From positions 30,256,707 to 30,320,706 of the forward strand of contig NC_089852.1 of assembly GCF_036373705.1 (NCBI RefSeq): 64,000 nucleotides of DNA. The letters run 5' to 3'. Position numbers and translations under genes: made by a program. The notes under the pieces are model-generated. The model did no database searches, was not told the origin of the DNA, and saw only the letters and a program-made list of their open reading frames with translations. Positions 31,501 through 43,600 of this stretch are shown here, in pieces. The DNA comes from Amia ocellicauda (lineage: Eukaryota > Chordata > Actinopteri > Amiiformes > Amiidae). Numbering within the stretch: position 1 is the stretch's first letter; each line of letters starts with the position of its first letter.

Positions 31501-34500
31501 TGATTGCATATTGAAACAAACCAACAGCAACTGATTTAAAACAACCCTTCAGCTAAGATTTCAAATGTTCAACCCAACTGTTTTCAAAGTTCACAGTACA
31601 GCAGTGAAGTCTTTAAAGTCTGAGAAGAAAGATTTAATACTTTTAAAAATACGCATCTTACCAACACTAAAAGCAAGGTTAATTTCATATTCTTCTGATT
31701 ACATTAAATCAGACTGATACTTCAAACTAACACTTTTCTTCAATATGAGAATAAACATCTCATTTGTTTTAAAAAAAGTTAATATTCCTGATAGAAACTG
31801 CCAGAGCACCTCTCGGTTAAGGAACGATAAGGGATTCTTCTGGATTAAAATCATGAAGAAAAGAGAAAATAAATGGTTTACAATTACAGGCAGCTTTCAC
31901 AATGTTATACCTTCTGTGCAGATGCTGCAGTAAGTGCTGCTTCATTGTACTAAATGAACACAATTATTCAAACTCCAGCACCAGCTCAGAGAGATGTGCT
32001 CACTTGGCACTTAGCGTTTCACTCCCTCGCACTGGGCACCAAAATAATACAGAACTTATGGCACGAGTAAAAAGATCACTCTCCTGGTAAGGTACAATAC
32101 TGTACATTTTAAATTCTTAGGTGCAAATAAAAAATATAATACAAAAATTCAAATCCTAGTGTGTGCTACATACTATAGTAGGTAAACAGACGGGCTGGGA
32201 TTCAATAAGAGGCCCAACAAGGCCTGGAAATCGCAAATCACAAACCTGGACTCGGAGGCTGTTGACTGTGTTGGAGGTTTCTTCTCTCTACACACATTAG
32301 AAGAAAAAATACACCACCGTGTCCTGGGTTATAATTTGGAAATAATCACAGCCTAAAACTATGAGGGTTTTCTTTGCCCCATTATTACTATTATTATTAT
32401 TAGTGGATTTTTAAATTTTATTTTTTAGTCTTCCACTCCTATTCTGATCAATGAAGTGCCGTGGCTGAAATGATGATATGCTACACAATTTGTCCAGTAC
32501 AACTGCATTGTGCATAGTCTTGTAATTCTCCTAGCCGGTCACATTACATGGGTAGAGTCTCGCTTTCGACAACAGAGAAGCTCAGGTCAAGTAATAAGTC
32601 ATTATTGCTCAGTCCACCTCCCTGTGGAGGAGTTCCTGGCCCACGCCTTCAGACCCCTGCACGTCCCACATCGAGAACAAATGCGCTGCTCTCAACGCCC
32701 TGTCGCTCAACGCCCAGCGACTGCTTGAGTTGCAAAAAGTAGCTCTACACAGTGAAGCTAGGATAGTCCAGGAGTGACGGGAAGAGCAGCTGGCATGTAA
32801 TACTGAGAGGGGGATTCGGGGTGCAGAGTGCGGAGCAGCAAGGGGGGAGGTGATGCAGTACAGCAGAACACAGCCCCGTGCCCGGGACCCACCTCACAGC
32901 AGACAAATGTCCCGGTCTTCCTGGCCAATACTGCTATCAGATTGGACAAAACTGCGCATTCTGGGGTTTGTCCATTAGTGCATTTCCATAGGAAAAAAAT
33001 AAATAACAAAAATAACAATTTTAGTGAAAACTCAAGTAGATACGTCTAAGGCCCATGTGGGCAGTGAGGGGGGTACAGGTGTGCACAGCAGGCAAAACTA
33101 CATATATTAAAAAAAACCCTCTGAATCAGTCAATTTGGACATCCACCTCCATGACTGATTTGGGAATCTAGGGGTAGCCATGCACAAGCCAGGGCTTTGG
33201 CAGGTCTCCTCCTCAATGTGGCCCTGGGGTCCCTACCCTGCACCAGGTCTCCTACAGTGCATCAGCACCTGGCATCTCGCAGGACTAGGCGTGCCCAAAA
33301 GCACCAAAGACACGGCACGTTGTGTTCAATACAGGGGCCCCGAGACTCAGGCCGGGCAGCGCAGAGGCATCCTAAAGGAATAGGCAACAGGCGGGGAAAA
33401 ATAATAAAGGAAATAAAAATAAACTATGACAGGTTGCCAGTGGCTCAGCCAGAGGAGTGGGAGAGGGGGAGTGAGAGGGAGAAGGGAAGTGGGAGAGGGA
33501 AAGGGAAAGAACTAACTCAAGAAAACAGAGAAAGCAAGCCCTTCACTTCCATCACAGAAACTTTAAAGAAAAGAGGAAAAGCAGAAAATACAGGGGGAGG
33601 TCTGTAGGGTGCAGCTGACTCAAGCAGAGCTGCATGGTTTGTGTTTGCTTGTTCGTTTTGTTCTGTTTGACTATGCCTCTTACTCACAGACTCGGCAACC
33701 ATCTAGAACTTGAATGCGTTCAGACCTGAAGCGGGCTGTTGCTGCTGAGTTAGTGTGGCAGCCATGGCTACAGCCGCTGCGTTCGGAACGCTGCTGAAGG
33801 GCGTGGGTCCGGTGGTGACGCGCGGGCCGCTCTCCCACTTTTTATTGGCCGCCCGCTTGGACTCGAACACGTCCGTTGAGTCCTCCAGGAAGGCCTTCCT
33901 GTAGCCCAGGTACTGGTGCTTCAGGTTCTGAGGGGAGGAGAGGAGAGGAGAGGACAGCGGTGCCACTTAGAGGGAGACCAGGCAGCTCAGCACACACTCA
34001 GACAGACACAACCCCTAGACCAACACACCACCACAACAACGTACAGAAATTACTTAAACACACAGACACCCAAAGACAGCTAAACAGAGCAGAGCTGGAG
34101 ACGTCAGCGCTGTCTCACTCACCTTTACATTCTCGTGCACCGACTGCAGTTGCGCAGCTAGAGCCACGAAGGTCTGATACAGCTTCTGCATGGCCATGGA
34201 CAGATCTGCGGAGGCACAGAGAGCAGAGGTGTGGAAACAGCCTGGGAACTCAAGAACACAGGCCCTCTTCACACCGCAGAGAACAGCATGTTGGCCGATG
34301 TGATTCCCTCACACAGAATGTGTACAATGGCAACAAAAACAACGATATGCTACAGCCTCAGGCAACACTGACACTCATGCCTTCTCTGACAGGGAGCCAG
34401 GGAAAGGGGAGGAGAGAGAGCTGCACCTCTTGCCTGGCTGGAATAACAAAAAGAGACTGGGCCTGTGCTGAGGGGGCCGGTGTGCAGGACAACAGGATGA

Positions 34501-37500
34501 GGTGGGGGGGGGGGGGGGGGTACCTTGAGGTGTGATGTGGGAGCTGCTGGCCTGAGTTGTGAGGTGGTTCTCCAGCTCCTCGATCTGCTGACGGTACTGT
34601 TGCAGCTGCAGCTCAAACTGCTCCACCAGCCCCCGGAAGTAACTGGCGAGGAGGTCAGAGGGAATGCAGGTCAGTCAAAAAACTGAAACAAAAACAAAAC
34701 AAGCCAACCGAGAACCAGAAGAGCGACACCGGTGCTCTCGGGACAGACGGACATACGGACGCACTCACTCTGTGGGTGCCGAGTTCTCGTGCTGCAGGCC
34801 CGGGGGGGTCTTCTGTGTGCGCAGCGCAATATCCGCGTTCTTCAGCTCCTGGGCGGTCTCCACCTTCAGCTTGTCGATGGCCAGCGCGTTCCTCTGCAGC
34901 CCGCTGGCGGACACGGACAGCAGCTGCTTCAGACTCTTGATGTCGTCCTGCACCTTCAGCATGGCCTTGGAGGACATGCGGCTGATCTCCTCCTGCAGCT
35001 GCTTCTGCTCCTTCACAAACTTCCTGGAGTGGGAGCAGAGAGAGAAGAGTTAAACACGCCGGCCTGGGGACTACATTTAGAAGAGAGACGCTGCGATTCT
35101 GAATGTCAAAGAGGATTAGTTTCAGTGTGATCCAATTTAGTTGCCCACCCCCCACCCATCTGTACTAGAAAGTCATGTCAATCTCCCAGATGAAACGCGG
35201 AGGATGGGAGATGCTGCAGCACCCGATTCCTGCTATACAACAAGGAAAAAAAACAGGCACGAGCACTTACTGGAAGTTGTCCACATCCTGACAGATCACT
35301 GGAGGAAGATTCTCATCCTTCAAGGCTTTACTGTCCCTGATCAGGAAGGAAAACAGAACAAGCAGGTGGTCAGCTATGCTCACCCTGCTCTGTTACAACA
35401 ATAGTCGCTCTCTCTCTCCCTGCATCTTTCCCAATATCTTTGCTCTCTCAAACATGCATTATTTACTCAATCCTAGCAACCTGAGCTACAATGACAGCAT
35501 CTCTCACTGTCTCAGACTAAAAACAAGCCTTCCAGGACAGAGCAACACTGGAATCTGTGGGCAAAAATAAGAGTTTGACTTACTCAGGTCTTGCGCCGGA
35601 TGACTTATCACCTATTTAGAAGATAAATAACAAAAGCAGATCAGCATTTACATTTTTCCTTTCAAGACTTAATTGCAGTCATTAAAATGTATCGCCCGTA
35701 TAAAGGCGCTGTTTATTCTAAAAGCAGACAAAGTTCAGTGCACATAGAGGGTCTCAGGACATGTTTCTCCTTATAAGACACACTTAAACCTGCAGTGATT
35801 GGAAGGAGGAGGAGGAAGATTCTTACTCTTCTTCTCAGAAGACGTGCTGAAGTCGACACCCCCAAGGCCAAGGCTGGCAGAGGATGTGGGATTGCTGGTG
35901 GTGACGGTGCCCAGAGTGCCCAGCCACAGACCCTGGGAGGCCTGGCCCAGCCCTGCAAGAACACACTCATTTACTTTCTTGCAAGTGGTATAATGGGGAG
36001 GAATACATATACACATACTGTGAAGAGACGGACAGAGGTAGAGGCGAAGGCGGGCCATGCTGACCTGTAGCGGCTGTGTTTTGGAACAGGCTGGAGCCGA
36101 GCCCCGTCAGCGTGGAGCCGAGCCCCGTCAGCGTGGAGCCCAGCGTCAGGCCTGTGGAGGCGGGAGCAGACGTAGCAATGGCACTGCCCAGATTCAGGGC
36201 AAAGCCAGTAGAACCTGCAGGCACAGCATGAGCCGCTCAGCACAAGACAGGCAGACAAGGCAATAAACTGACTGCAGCTAAACCACATTAAAATCCAAAA
36301 GCCAAACTATCAAGTACAGAAAACAAACTAGGCCTAATAATAATAAATTTGCGTCTGCATTAGTCCACTGGTGGGGGTGTTTACAGCAGCCTGGCCCAAG
36401 TCTGGGTGGCTGAGGGGGAAAGGGGGCAGCGTACCGGCCTGAGGAGCTGTGGAGGCAAGGGTGGCCCCCAGAGTGAGGCCCCCAGAGGCAGAGGATGCCG
36501 GGAGGGAGAAGGGTGTGGCAGAGGCAGCGGGTTTGTTGAAGCCCAGGGCGAAGCCAGTGGTGGAGGCGGTGGTTGCTGCGGCAGGAGCCCCTGCAGACAG
36601 TCGGGAGCAGAGTGCCTTGGTCAGAACTGAGAGTTTGCATCGGCCCGGCAGTGCAGGCAAGGCAGAGTGCCGAGGCAGAACCGCACACATTGTACAATCA
36701 TACTATTTTCAGCAAAACATTGAACATATACATGCATTTTTAAATCTGCTTGACTTTTATTTTCCCCCAGTTTTAGCAATGGTGAATATCCCCAAATGTC
36801 TGTTAACAATTAGTCAGCATCATCCTGCACGAATGAACAATTCCTCACACTTCACGTGAGCCCAACCTTTAAAAACGAACAACAGAAATGGGCAACAGGA
36901 GAACTCACCCAGCGTCAGGCCTGTGGCTGGGGCTGCTGCTGCTGCTGTTCCTGCAAGAGAAACTCTCAGTTAGCAGACAGACAGACCACACACAGGGGGA
37001 ACTGACAGGACTCAGGACCTGCATTAATGGAGCCTCCTAATTGTGTTTCACAGGAGAGGCTTACCGCCGGTAGGGGTCCCAAAGGAGAAGCCAGTGGGTT
37101 TCTGTGCGAAGAGGCTGCCCCCCAGGCCCAGCGAGGAGGTGGTGGTGGTGGTGGCAGTGCCCACAGCTGTGCCTGTGCCCATACCTCCCATGGCGAAGCC
37201 ACCAGTGGCCGCAGGGTTACTGCAACAGAAAGATAAACATCCAGATTCAGTGCCAGAGGAAATATGAGATGGAGAGTGAGAACATGAGGACGCAGAGAGG
37301 ACACAGAAGGGACCAGACAGAGACAGGCACCTGCACAGAGGGGACACAGAGGCGGGACCACATAGAGAGAAACGTGCACAGACAGAAGCAGTAGAGCACA
37401 GAGCTCACACCATGCACAGAAATAATAAACACCATCAATGCATGCACAGCAAAAGATAGCTACCAGATTTCATATGCACACACTCAAGACACAATACACG

Positions 37501-39228
37501 AGAAAACACAAGATCTGAAGCACCTAACTGCAATCTAGTATCCCTCACTCTAACACAGGCGGAAACCACATGATTACACAACCCAACCAGAGAAGTCACA
37601 CTCCCTTTATCAGTAAATAACCACATCTGCATAGCTACAGGAATCAAGTCACTCTAAGAGCGCCAGGCCTGTGTCCTCACCAGGCCCCAGACTATGCTGA
37701 GTGATCGAGGCAGTGAAACAGACTGTGATAGAGGGAGAACAGTACCTGCTACAGCTGTAACACTAAGCCACAAAATGGAAAAACAGCCTGTACAACTAAT
37801 GTATAATACTGCAACAGAGTAGCATCAGGAAGACAACAGGGAGACTGTCACAGCAAACTTCTATATCAATAAATAAAACAATTAGGTGTCTTGCTGAGGA
37901 GTAACAAAAATGTGTGCAATACACAGCAAATAAAGAGCAAGACTAAAGAGTGCTTTAACAGCAAGCTGTTCAAATGGGATGCGACGAGTTTGACTAATTT
38001 TTCATCACGATTAAATAATTTAAGTTGATTTTTATTCTATGTTTGAAATGAAGGTATAGACCTCTTCCTTTGTTATACGTGCAAGTTATCAACACCTGGG
38101 TAATTACTTGGCATTTTTTCTTTTAAATACACATCCAAAAACTCTGATGTCTTGTGAAAATACTCAACAGTTGTGAACGTTTTAAGATGCTATGTGAAAA
38201 CCTGTCCGTGCATTATGCTTTTAAATATAGAAAATAAACCGAATAAGGTGTTGTCCATACATCAAAGGAATATATGTGCATTTTTTTAATTTCTCCTTAA
38301 AATGTGTGGTTTTGTACTAGTTGTGTAGCCCCCGTGTGCATAGCTGAAGTGAATAAACATTTACCCTTATTATATTTATCTTTTTTAGTATTGGATCATA
38401 AAATAAGTGATTTATTGTATCATGCTGGATACAAGTTGGCCTGTAGATGTGAAACTGTACCGTTACCTGCTGCACAGGTTATGTTAGAGCTGTGGGGCCA
38501 CATATTCAGAAGTGCGGTGGGACAATGTCAATATAGTATAGTCAGTATTCTGTGGGTATATCTCACAGTAAAGGAAGACCACTGTCCACAGGTAGCACTG
38601 TGGCAATGACAAACCGTGACCACCGTATACACAGCCAAGACAGGCTGACAACTTTACACATCATGCACAACGTTTGAGAAAATCCCCGCTTGCAACAACA
38701 CTGGACACAGATGTCCGGCAGACGGAGAAGCGTGGACACTGTCGCTCCCTGGACACACGTCATTGCAGGACAACAAGCATCTTCTGCCTCCGGCTTGGGT
38801 GCTGACAGGCTGACAACTTCACTACGTAGGCAATACTACATAACCATCGCACTACGCTTCCCTGATCTCCGACTGAGCAACACACAGAAGTATACAGATA
38901 TTGCACAGGCATTTTCGTATCGTAGGTTTTGGTCTATTCAATTCAGTACTGCAGAGATGCATTGTGCGATTAATCTGTATTTCCATAATACGCAGCGATG
39001 GATAACCCACGCAGCTCCAATGTAAACGGTAACTCTGCTACACTTTTAATGATCTGAATCGCCAGTCCTGGTACATCTAGCATTTATAATATACTGGTCT
39101 TCACAGCGACACAGTGAACTTGATAACTCGTCTTACCTGGTCGTGGCTCCGAAGGAAAACCCTCCCCCTGCTGTAGTCGCCCCCAAGGCTCCGGCTCCGG
39201 CTCCGGCTCCGAAGTTAAACCCGGACAT
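25519..39228 (-). CDS. nup58: nup58 (nupl1), complete, 15 coding exons
   Basis: Nup58 is an FG nucleoporin that assembles with Nup62 and Nup54 in the central channel of the nuclear pore. On the - strand the coding segments, by rising coordinate, are 25519-25688, 26065-26163, 27434-27517, 33726-33927, 34123-34205, 34524-34642, 34769-35023, 35271-35336, 35584-35611, 35827-35952, 36065-36214, 36435-36590, 36909-36950, 37065-37219 and 39137-39228. The phases agree throughout and give 608 residues (human about 599). Residues 1-240 are FG/LG-rich low complexity with GFNFG, GFSFG and GFALGFNKP. Residues 250-450 are helical coiled coil (EEISRMSSKAMLKVQDDIK; QQYRQQIEELENHL; MAMQKLYQTFVALAAQLQ). The C-terminal FG part contains SGFNFSNPGITASAGLTFG and ends KKPPAGNKRGKR. 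The start MSGFNFG at 39226-39228 sits about 100 bases inside a CCAAT box. Oddities: a poly-C donor after exon 10, a weak donor after exon 12, and a 7-residue duplication in exon 5. Confidence 0.95.
28015..28034. repeat. (TTAA)n short tandem repeat
   Basis: Five tandem TTAA units in nup58 intron 12. Confidence 0.8.
30900..31230 (+). mobile_element. Retroposon-like element, copy B
   Basis: This is the partner of the element at 19690-19945, in opposite orientation. It ends on the + strand in CAAGCAATAATAATAG followed by (GTA/ATA)n, a tail-like microsatellite. It contains about 50 bases near 31020-31090 that copy A lacks. Confidence 0.6.
34504..34520. repeat. G17 homopolymer at nup58 exon 10 donor
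   Basis: Seventeen consecutive G on the + strand read as poly-C on the - strand, starting at position +4 of the donor after nup58 exon 10. The donor therefore reads G, GTA and then C only. Confidence 0.9.
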
Positions 39229-39324
39229 TGCAGCTATGTCTAACAAACCTTAATAATAATAAATAACCGAAATTAGCAGCCAGGCTGATTCACAGTCGAT
39301 GCGGGCCGCGGCGTGGAGGCCCAC

Positions 39325-39338
39325 ATTGGTTTGGCGCC
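39325..39338 (-). promoter_or_regulatory. CCAAT box with adjoining E2F-like site, nup58 promoter
   Basis: ATTGG at 39325-39329 is a CCAAT box on the - strand, and TTTGGCGCC at 39330-39338 matches the E2F consensus directly next to it. They lie about 100 bases upstream of the nup58 start codon, the usual distance for a CCAAT box of a gene with a short 5' leader. Motif match only; binding is inferred. Confidence 0.5.
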
Positions 39339-39556
39339 GGCCGGGGGGCTGTGCACGTTTACAGACTCGGCAGAGATAAAACCCACGGCGATGACTTCTC
39401 TGCGGGGAAAGAGAGGAGAGCTAGGCCGCGGTGTGCTATCTACGCGCTAACCTAAACGCAAACATGTTTATTTCACAAGAGAGAGAAAACAAAAACAAAA
39501 AAAAGGCGAATCTGGACGCAACCACAGTGTTACTATGCGTATCCGCGCCGACAGCT

Positions 39557-39585
39557 ACTTCCGGTGGGGCATGCTGGGATACTGG
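39557..39585. promoter_or_regulatory. ETS-like and ZNF143-like sites, nup58 promoter
   Basis: ACTTCCGGT at 39557-39565 is the reverse complement of the ETS/GABP core ACCGGAAGT. Immediately after it, GGCATGCTGGGATACTGG (39568-39585) reads on the - strand as ACC-free CCAGTATCCCAGCATGCC, which resembles the TCCCAGCATGC part of the ZNF143 (Staf) site. ETS and ZNF143 sites are commonly paired in housekeeping promoters. Confidence 0.5.
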
Positions 39586-40083
39586 AGGACCTATCATGAG
39601 CGGGCTGCAGTTCGTGAACCATTCGTCTATTTTATTTTTCATCGGATCGATTACAGCAGCAGTGTAACATCACAGCGCACTAGTGCTCGGAACACATGAT
39701 GTAAAGACAATACAGTACAACACAATACATAAATAAAGCAATATTAGCGAACATGCACACATAAACACCAACATACTACCCCATATAAGTATCTCTCTTT
39801 CCCTTTGGGGCTTGTATTTGCATAAAGGAGTTATGATTTTATAACGGCTTAATTAGTCATAGGGGCTATTTCCACTGTATAATCCGTTATTTTTATGATT
39901 GATATTATTAGTGGAATCTATAAAAAATCTGTTACAGAATCTGAGCATACAGTGCAAAAAAGCATATTGCAGTGAAATGGAGGTTAATGTGTGATGCACC
40001 TGCCTTGTCTGTTTGCTTTTATTTAGACTTGCTGCAGGGTTACAAATCCCCGCAGCACTGAGTACTTAAGTTTTCCTAACAAA

Positions 40084-40102
40084 ACTACAACTCCCAGCGT
40101 GC
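40084..40102 (+). promoter_or_regulatory. ZNF143/Staf site, mtmr6 promoter
   Basis: ACTACAACTCCCAGCGTGC matches the long ZNF143/Staf consensus (ACTACAATTCCCAGAATGC type) at nearly every position. It lies about 205 bases upstream of the mtmr6 start. Such sites are typical of TATA-less CpG promoters and some bidirectional promoters. Confidence 0.6.
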
Positions 40103-40307
40103 CTAGCGGCATGTTTTTTCTTTTCTCCTGAGACGTCAAAGCAGGAAGTCTCCAGCACGGCAGAGAGCTGGATAGCAGAAGGAGGTGGTGGGAGCTGTAT
40201 GTTATCATTAGGTGGCATATGTACACTTCGGACCATCCGGAACCAAGCGACTGGCTTGTCTGCTTGTCACCCTGTGCTGATTCGCATCGTCTGCCGTGAA
40301 ACCGAGC

Positions 40308-40627
40308 ATGGACTACATCCGGACGCCGAAGGTACGGACGGGAACCGGGCTGGGATCAGGGCTGGGATCAGGGCTTGGATGAGCCGTGGAAAAAACAGAC
40401 CTGCTGCTCCGCACTGGAGCCGTTTGGCGATAGATCCGGGGAGTTTATTTATGTATGTATGTATGTATGTATGTATGTATGTATGTATGTATGTATGTAT
40501 GTATGTATGAATATATGCATGCATATACTTTCTAGTGGTTGTCATGATATTGTCGGGATATTCACAGGCATTATAGTTAAGTGCCAATCCTAACGACGTT
40601 GAACTACTATTATTATTATTATTATTA

Positions 40628-40667
<40 letters not shown>

Positions 40668-43600
40668 TACTAGTCTTCGTTTGGCTGCAGTCTTTATTCG
40701 AACTCTGTAGTAAGTTTGCATTTTTTAACATATACTTATATTTGATGATATATTGTCAACTACAGACTAAGCTGCACTAAATCTAAGAGAAAGAAGCAGG
40801 ATAACAAAAGGCCAGAGAGTCCAGCCAGAGCACATGGGGTGTTGGCCTGGTTTTGCAACACTGTTTGCAGTCAGAAAAGCCCACAGCTCTGAACAGCGCC
40901 CATGCAGCGGTGGCTCGGAACGTGATGACGTCATTCGTAGAACCCGTCAGCCCACCCGCCGCCGCCTTCAAAGATCGGGTTCGTTTCTTGTGCATCACAC
41001 TCGTATCATATTGGCGTGCAGTACTGAGCACACGCAGTTTTAAAAGCACGGGGTGTGGTGGTGCACGGGTCAGGCAAGCACACCTCCCACCACAGAGCAG
41101 CCACCAACTCCCCAGCAGGCATATCAAAACATCTCATTCGAGTTCACCGCCTTCTCTGTGGCCGCTCACTTTCTCTTCACTTTGTGTTTCCGGAAAGCAT
41201 GTCTGTTTTCTGACAGTGCAAAACACCTGGGGGACACCGAACACCCAGGCAGCTGTAGATCCCGCTGAGCTTATTTTGACTCCTGACTCCGGGCAGACGC
41301 AGTCATGAAAGTGGCGTCATCTGCTGACATCAGGAACTGCAGCACATCCTAACCCTCCTTCTGTGACCATCTGTGGACAGTGCTGCCAATCAAAATAATA
41401 AACCTCTCTGGGAGCAGTGGCTTGCTGCTCCTGGTTTCATGTTCCTCATTAAAAGCTTCCCCTTACACTGCATGATCACTTAGGGTCCATTAGGATGGAG
41501 GTAATCTTTCTGTGCAAATGGGGATGGACGGACCAGCATATACTTAATTTGCTGGAATGAGAGCTTGGCCTGCACAGACAGAGACAGTGGACTAAACCAG
41601 GCTGTAGGGCTGCCTTTTACTGCGCAATGCGCTTGACAGATTGGCATTTCTCAGCTGACATATTGTTCTGTTCTGCCAAACTGGTCGGCCTGTATGTGTC
41701 AGTGTGCCTGTTTGTTTGTTTGTGTGCGTGCTGCTCTCGCTCTTGTTGCCGAGCTGCAGACCTGTTGCTGGGCTACAGAGCTGGTTGTATTTGTCTGTGG
41801 CTGACACTCATTCCAGTCGCCCTGTTCTGCGAGAGGACACTCTCTCAGGAAATGTGCAGCCACAAAACCAGAGGAGATGGGCGGGAGGAGGAATTCCACT
41901 GATGAGCCAAAATAACCCACACTGTTGGTCAGCAGTGATATTGTACTGGGGGAAGAAAACCAAACAACCTGGAGTCCTCCTCTCATTTACTCAATAACAA
42001 TTACAATAATAAAATTGCCCCCTTATCTGCTTAGATGTCATTAATTACCAAGACAAGGGTGGGCCGCTCAGCTGTTGTTGGCTGATGCTTTCTGATCATA
42101 GTCAGTGAGGAAGGTAGGGCAGTGCCTGCAGCTTCCTACACGGGGTCGGGGCGTTGGGATGCTGTCTGGCAGTGATACGTCAATTAATCAGTGATGCCAT
42201 GGAAACCTTTTTCAGAGAGCACTGTTCAGCAGGCCGTGCTGTGCGGTTGTGTGTCGGCCGGCCGTGCTGTGCGGTTGTGTGTCGGCCGGCCGTGCTGTGC
42301 GGTTGTGTGACGGCCGGCCGTGCTGTGCGGTTGTGTTTCAGGTGGAGCAGGTGAAGCTGTTGGACCGCTTCAGTAACAAGTTCACCTCGGGAACGCTGTA
42401 CCTCACTGCCACCCACCTGCTCTTCATAGAGGCCAGTGACAACAACGCGCAGGAGATATGGGTAAGAATCTACTACTATTATTATTAATAATAATAAATT
42501 ATTCATTCATTTTGAAGACACCTTTGTCAGCAGAGACATACCAGTGTACAGTACAATCAATATATATGTCAATGCTTTACATGTAAGGACACAAAGGTAT
42601 GCAGGTTGTTGTTGGTGGTGTTTTTTTTAAAACGCTTCACCATGTTCACACATTGTGCAGCGTTTGTAACGAAGCCTCATGCCCGCTGTAGAGCCAGACT
42701 TCACTGCCAGGGTTCGCTGCCATGCAGAGGTTAGCGCTCACAGGGCGGGCAGTGTGTGTCGTGGCCCTCGGCAGTCAGCCTTTGTGCCGAGCGCTCCTCC
42801 CAGTGGGGGCTAATGGAGATGTGACGGCTGCTGTGGGGTAACCGTGGAAACCCCAGGGACAGGGCCCAGCTCTTGTGAATGGAGAGGCTGTAGGCCGCGT
42901 CTCCAGCCAGCGCTGAATACCAATCAGACACGCTGGGCTGCTTAACCCTTTCCTGGGAGGCCAGGACTAGGCCGGCCCAGAGTCTTTGTCTTTATCTCTC
43001 TCTCTCTCTCTCTCTCTCTGTCCTTCAGATCCTGCACCACCACATTGCCTCAGTGGAGAAGCTGTCCCTGACCACGAGCGGCTGCCCCCTGCTCATCCAG
43101 TGCCGTAACTTCCGGGTGGTGCAGTTCGTGGTGCCGCGGGAGAGGGACTGCCATGATGTCTACAGCTCACTGCTGCGCCTGCTGCGCCCAGGTGGGGCTG
43201 GAGGGCGATCCGTGGGGTGTACCAGGGTCCCTGACCAGGTCCTGGGGATGGGGTGGGGGTCAGGGTCAAGGTAGTTAAACCCCCAAACTCGGGTACGGGC
43301 AGAGGGGGTACATTGTTTGCTTTTCTGTTTCTGTTCTGGTTGTGCCCACCTCTGAACAGCGGACACAGCGTGGCACTGGTTAGAAGGCATGCTGGGAGCA
43401 CTGGCAGTGTGGAGATGAAAACTGGTTTTCTGGAAGCACAGCTGGAATGGGAAGGACAGCATTTTTAAGTTGTTTATTTTTGTTCTGTGATGTCAGGAGG
43501 TGGTTTTCGGGTTTGCGTTCACAAGCTCTTTGCGCGCCCTGGCGTGACTTCTACAGACTGTTTCTGCGTTTACTGACTGTGTGTTTCTGTCTGTGTGTGT

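Larger units (their letters stand above)
27518..33725 (-). other. nup58 intron 12 (large)
   Basis: At 6.2 kb this is the largest nup58 intron. It contains retroposon-like copy B (30900-31230) and a (TTAA)n tract (28015-28034), and is AT-rich with long unique stretches that look like 3' UTR. No exon was recognised; the flanking exons join in the same phase and reproduce the protein without additions. Confidence 0.7.
39229..40307. promoter_or_regulatory. Divergent nup58/mtmr6 promoter region
   Basis: The start codons of nup58 (-) and mtmr6 (+) are 1079 bases apart and point away from each other. The nup58 side (39290-39600) is CpG-rich and carries CCAAT, E2F-like and ETS-like sites; the mtmr6 side (40080-40310) carries a ZNF143-like site. 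The middle (about 39650-40020) is AT-rich and contains no site I recognise. The TSSs are not visible from sequence alone; head-to-head spacing and housekeeping-type motifs suggest two nearby promoters or one bidirectional promoter. Confidence 0.7.

Noticed and set aside
42233-42341. Four regular 28-base repeats, considered as a CRISPR array
   Set aside because: The units are head-to-tail without spacers, so it is a minisatellite.
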